A stretch of DNA of 8,663 bases. Origin: an uncultured Atopobiaceae bacterium. GTDB taxonomy: Bacteria > Actinomycetota > Coriobacteriia > Coriobacteriales > Atopobiaceae. Both the position numbers and the translations under genes were made by a program. Below the pieces are notes generated by a model. It was not told where the DNA came from, did no database searches, and was given only the letters and a program-made list of their open reading frames with translations. Below are positions 7,167 to 8,663 of the stretch, one piece after another (the first letter of the stretch is position 1; the number at the start of each line of letters is the position of its first letter). The stretch is from positions 1 to 8,663 of the forward strand of contig CANQSI010000034.1 of the NCBI GenBank assembly GCA_947626465.1, given 5' to 3'.

Positions 7167-7583
7167 CTACGCCTCGTCGTCGGCGTCGACGTCGACGGAC
7201 ACGGCCTCGGCGGCCACGTCGTCCGCCGTGACCTCGGCCGCGTCGGCGGCCTTCTGCGCCTCGGCCTCGGCCTCGTCGGCCGCGCGCCGCACGCTCTCCA
7301 CGAATGCCGAGCGCTGCTCCGGCGAGAGGTTCTTGAGGTAGGTGCGGATGGCGTCGTTCTTCGTGTCGTCGATGCGGGTCTTCACGTTTTGGATGAGTTC
7401 GGCGTTCTTGGCCTTGCCCTCGTCCACCGTCGCCTGTCCCTTGTCCACGAGGCTCTGGAAGAGCTCCGAGCCCTTCTCCGCGGAGGCGGCGATGGCGCCC
7501 ACGCCCGCGAGGAAGATGGTATGCAGGGAATTGACGATGTCATCTGCGCTCGGCACCTGCGGCGTGGTTCCGTTCTCAGCCAT
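7167..7583 (-). CDS. Phasin-like small amphipathic helical protein
   Basis: 138 aa. Start ATG 7583 has GGAAGG with a 7-nt spacing. Residues about 14-60 (DDIVNSLHTIFLAGVGAIAA, then SAEKGSELFQSLVDKG) closely follow the start of the polyhydroxyalkanoate granule-associated (phasin, PhaF/PhaI-type) family, in which an amphipathic helix with LAGxGA is followed by an EKG...LF..LV.KG segment. The middle (60-110) is charged helix, probably coiled coil, and the last 40 residues are an Ala/Asp/Glu-rich low-complexity tail. There is no signal peptide; a peripheral role on membranes or lipid surfaces is expected. No PHA synthase or other PHA gene is in the window, so granule coating is not implied. It is the first gene of a probable operon with the AarF-family kinase 32 bp downstream, suggesting the two act together. 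The family call comes from sequence pattern only. Confidence 0.75.
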   Translation of the reverse strand: MAENGTTPQVPSADDIVNSLHTIFLAGVGAIAASAEKGSELFQSLVDKGQATVDEGKAKNAELIQNVKTRIDDTKNDAIRTYLKNLSPEQRSAFVESVRRAADEAEAEAQKAADAAEVTADDVAAEAVSVDVDADDEA

Positions 7584-7623
7584 GGCAAGACCTTCCTTCC
7601 AAGATTTTCACAGCTACACCCTG

Positions 7624-7629
7624 ACTATA
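7624..7629 (-). promoter_or_regulatory. Candidate -10 hexamer for the phasin-like/AarF operon
   Basis: The minus strand reads GGGTATAGTCAGG, containing TATAGT (5 of 6 to TATAAT), 40 nt before the phasin-like start codon. The matching -35 position (GTGGCT at 17 bp) is poor. It lies in one arm of the 24-bp inverted repeat, so a protein bound there would block it. Confidence 0.4.
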
Positions 7630-7648
7630 CCCACGCAATGGGGTATAG
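7625..7648. promoter_or_regulatory. 24-bp inverted repeat (CTATACCC-N8-GGGTATAG), candidate shared operator
   Basis: Two perfect 8-bp arms (7625-7632 and 7641-7648) are separated by 8 nt in the divergent intergenic region between the phasin-like gene (minus) and the membrane protein gene (plus). The arms are 16 bp apart centre to centre and overlap -10-like sequences in both directions, the usual position for a dimeric repressor that controls both genes. The symmetry may partly arise from two opposed -10 elements. No regulator gene is next to it. Confidence 0.5.
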
Positions 7649-7677
7649 CCACGAGTGAGGAGATCGGAGGGGCGAGC

Positions 7678-8663
7678 ATGGCGCATCGCGCGCATTTCAA
7701 CGGCTATGAATACCACGTGCACAAGCGCGCGCTCTGGACGCCGCTCGGGCTCGCCGTGCTCGTGGCCTCCATCGGCGTGAGCAGCTTCTGCATGCTCCTT
7801 CCGCCCATGGAGAACGCCGACGCCTCTCGGCTCGCCTGGGTGCTCGACTGGTTCATCCACTTCGAGAGCGACCAGCTCATCCAATACAAATTCTCGAACA
7901 CCCACGTGAGCGCCTCGTTCACGCTCATCGCCCTCGTGGTGGTGGGCATCGTGATGCTCAGGTTCTCGCATAAGGACAACGAGGACTTCATGGAGGCCAA
8001 CCCCTACACCGACCTCTCCTTCACCCCGGAGCAGATCCACGAGGCGAGGCGCGTCGAGCTCCGCTTCATCCTCGGAGGCGCGGCCGTCGTCGTGGGCGCG
8101 ATCGTCCTCTGGTGCGTGCTCTACGCCTCGAAGCTCCCGCTTTTGGCGAACGGGTTCGGGTTTTGCGTGGCGGCCGTGGGCGTGTGGCTCATCGCCCACG
8201 GCATCCTCGCCGACCGCGTGGCGCAGAGCATCCTCTACAACTACGAGGCACTGCAGCGCACGAGCATCTACCGCATCGAGCAGTACTACTCCGGCCCGGA
8301 GCGCGATGTCGTGCTCGAGGCCAAGTACCATGCCATGCGCTCGAAATCGGTGAACCGCGTGATCATCGTCGCCGGTGCGCTCGGCTCGGTGGCGTGCTAC
8401 TTCCTTCCCAGCCTCGAATCACCGTTTTGGTGGGTGCCCCTCGCCGTGGCCCTCGCCGCATGCGCGGGGGTGATCCACTCCGGCGTGCGCTGGGTGACGG
8501 GCCAGGTGCGGCGTAGCGGCGATTTGCAGGCCATGCGCGATCGCATCATCCGCGGGAGCTCGGCGAGCGAGGCCGCGACGCAGGTTTCCACCAGCTCGGA
8601 GGGGGCGAAGGTGGCCGCCTTCGAGGCAGCGGAGAACGCCTTCGCTAAGGCCGTGGCCGCCGC
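7678..8663 (+). CDS. Unrecognised polytopic membrane protein, 3' end beyond the window
   Basis: The frame is open from ATG 7678, preceded by GGAGG with a 7-nt spacing, to the window end: 328 residues with no stop. I do not recognise the family. Hydrophobic segments lie at about 20-42, 80-96, 130-150, 155-175, 226-243 and 248-267, so roughly six helices. The N-terminus is His-rich (MAHRAHFNGYEYHVHKR) and no signal peptidase site is seen. Helix pairs 3-4 and 5-6 are each preceded by a polar helix starting with PE and containing EA(R/K) (PEQIHEARR at 117-125; PERDVVLEAKY at 207-217), which suggests an internal duplication. After about residue 280 the chain becomes soluble and Ala/Ser/Glu-rich (from SSASEAATQ), probably a cytoplasmic helical tail. 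It diverges from the phasin-like/AarF operon across a shared palindrome, hinting at co-regulation. Confidence 0.8.
   Translation, partial: MAHRAHFNGYEYHVHKRALWTPLGLAVLVASIGVSSFCMLLPPMENADASRLAWVLDWFIHFESDQLIQYKFSNTHVSASFTLIALVVVGIVMLRFSHKDNEDFMEANPYTDLSFTPEQIHEARRVELRFILGGAAVVVGAIVLWCVLYASKLPLLANGFGFCVAAVGVWLIAHGILADRVAQSILYNYEALQRTSIYRIEQYYSGPERDVVLEAKYHAMRSKSVNRVIIVAGALGSVACYFLPSLESPFWWVPLAVALAACAGVIHSGVRWVTGQVRRSGDLQAMRDRIIRGSSASEAATQVSTSSEGAKVAAFEAAENAFAKAVAA

Larger units (their letters stand above)
7621..7649 (+). promoter_or_regulatory. Candidate promoter for the divergent membrane protein gene
   Basis: CTGACT (7621-7626; 4 of 6 to TTGACA), a 17-bp spacer and TATAGC (7644-7649; 4 of 6 to TATAAT) precede ATG 7678. 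This would place the transcript start near 7656, leaving a leader of about 22 nt with GGAGG at 7666-7670. Spacing is ideal but both hexamers are imperfect. Confidence 0.4.

Noticed and set aside
7576..8331. A 251-codon minus-strand frame covering the intergenic palindrome and the membrane protein gene
   Set aside because: Its translation is His/Glu/Arg-rich without motifs, and it would run over the start of the phasin-like gene. The plus frame has a strong ribosome site and clear membrane helices.

Overview
The window is GC-rich (codons mostly end in G or C; CTC and GAG dominate) and holds eight protein genes packed with short gaps. High GC, short leaders with GGAGG-type ribosome sites, a methionine ABC importer, a GH13 alpha-glucosidase, and an AarF kinase beside a phasin-like protein suggest a high-GC Gram-positive bacterium. 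An anaerobic actinobacterium of the Coriobacteriia type is my best guess, from overall style only; no marker gene fixes it.

Layout. (1) 1-1227, plus strand: the 3' part of a methionine importer operon, with MetN (ATPase, 5' end outside the window) followed 3 bp later by MetI (permease). MetN stops just after its ATPase core and has no C-terminal methionine-sensing domain. (2) 1228-1407: a gap between convergent genes, mostly filled by a 109-bp imperfect palindrome with a near-perfect core. (3) 1408-3455, minus strand: a two-component pair, an OmpR-type response regulator and a two-TM histidine kinase, overlapping by 4 nt (GTGA). Upstream of the regulator are two identical 9-bp direct repeats in 11-bp phase, a plausible autoregulatory site. 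(4) 3549-5300, minus strand: a GH13 alpha-glucosidase, cytoplasmic by sequence. (5) 5362-7583, minus strand: a two-gene unit of a phasin-like protein followed by an AarF/UbiB-family atypical kinase with two C-terminal membrane helices. (6) 7678 to the window end, plus strand: an unrecognised polytopic membrane protein, divergent from the phasin-like gene. The shared 94-bp intergenic region carries a 24-bp inverted repeat that overlaps candidate promoters in both directions.

How the genes may work together. MetNI imports methionine. The kinase and regulator form a signalling pair whose extracytoplasmic sensor has a strikingly acidic segment, suggesting cation or cationic-peptide sensing. The glucosidase would release glucose from imported short alpha-glucosides. 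The phasin-like/AarF unit and the divergent membrane protein are the least explained part. A small amphipathic lipid- or granule-binding protein paired with a membrane-anchored UbiB-type ATPase, facing an unknown membrane protein across a palindromic site, is the best candidate here for an undescribed membrane-lipid module. No RNA genes, CRISPR arrays, transposase genes or phage genes were seen.
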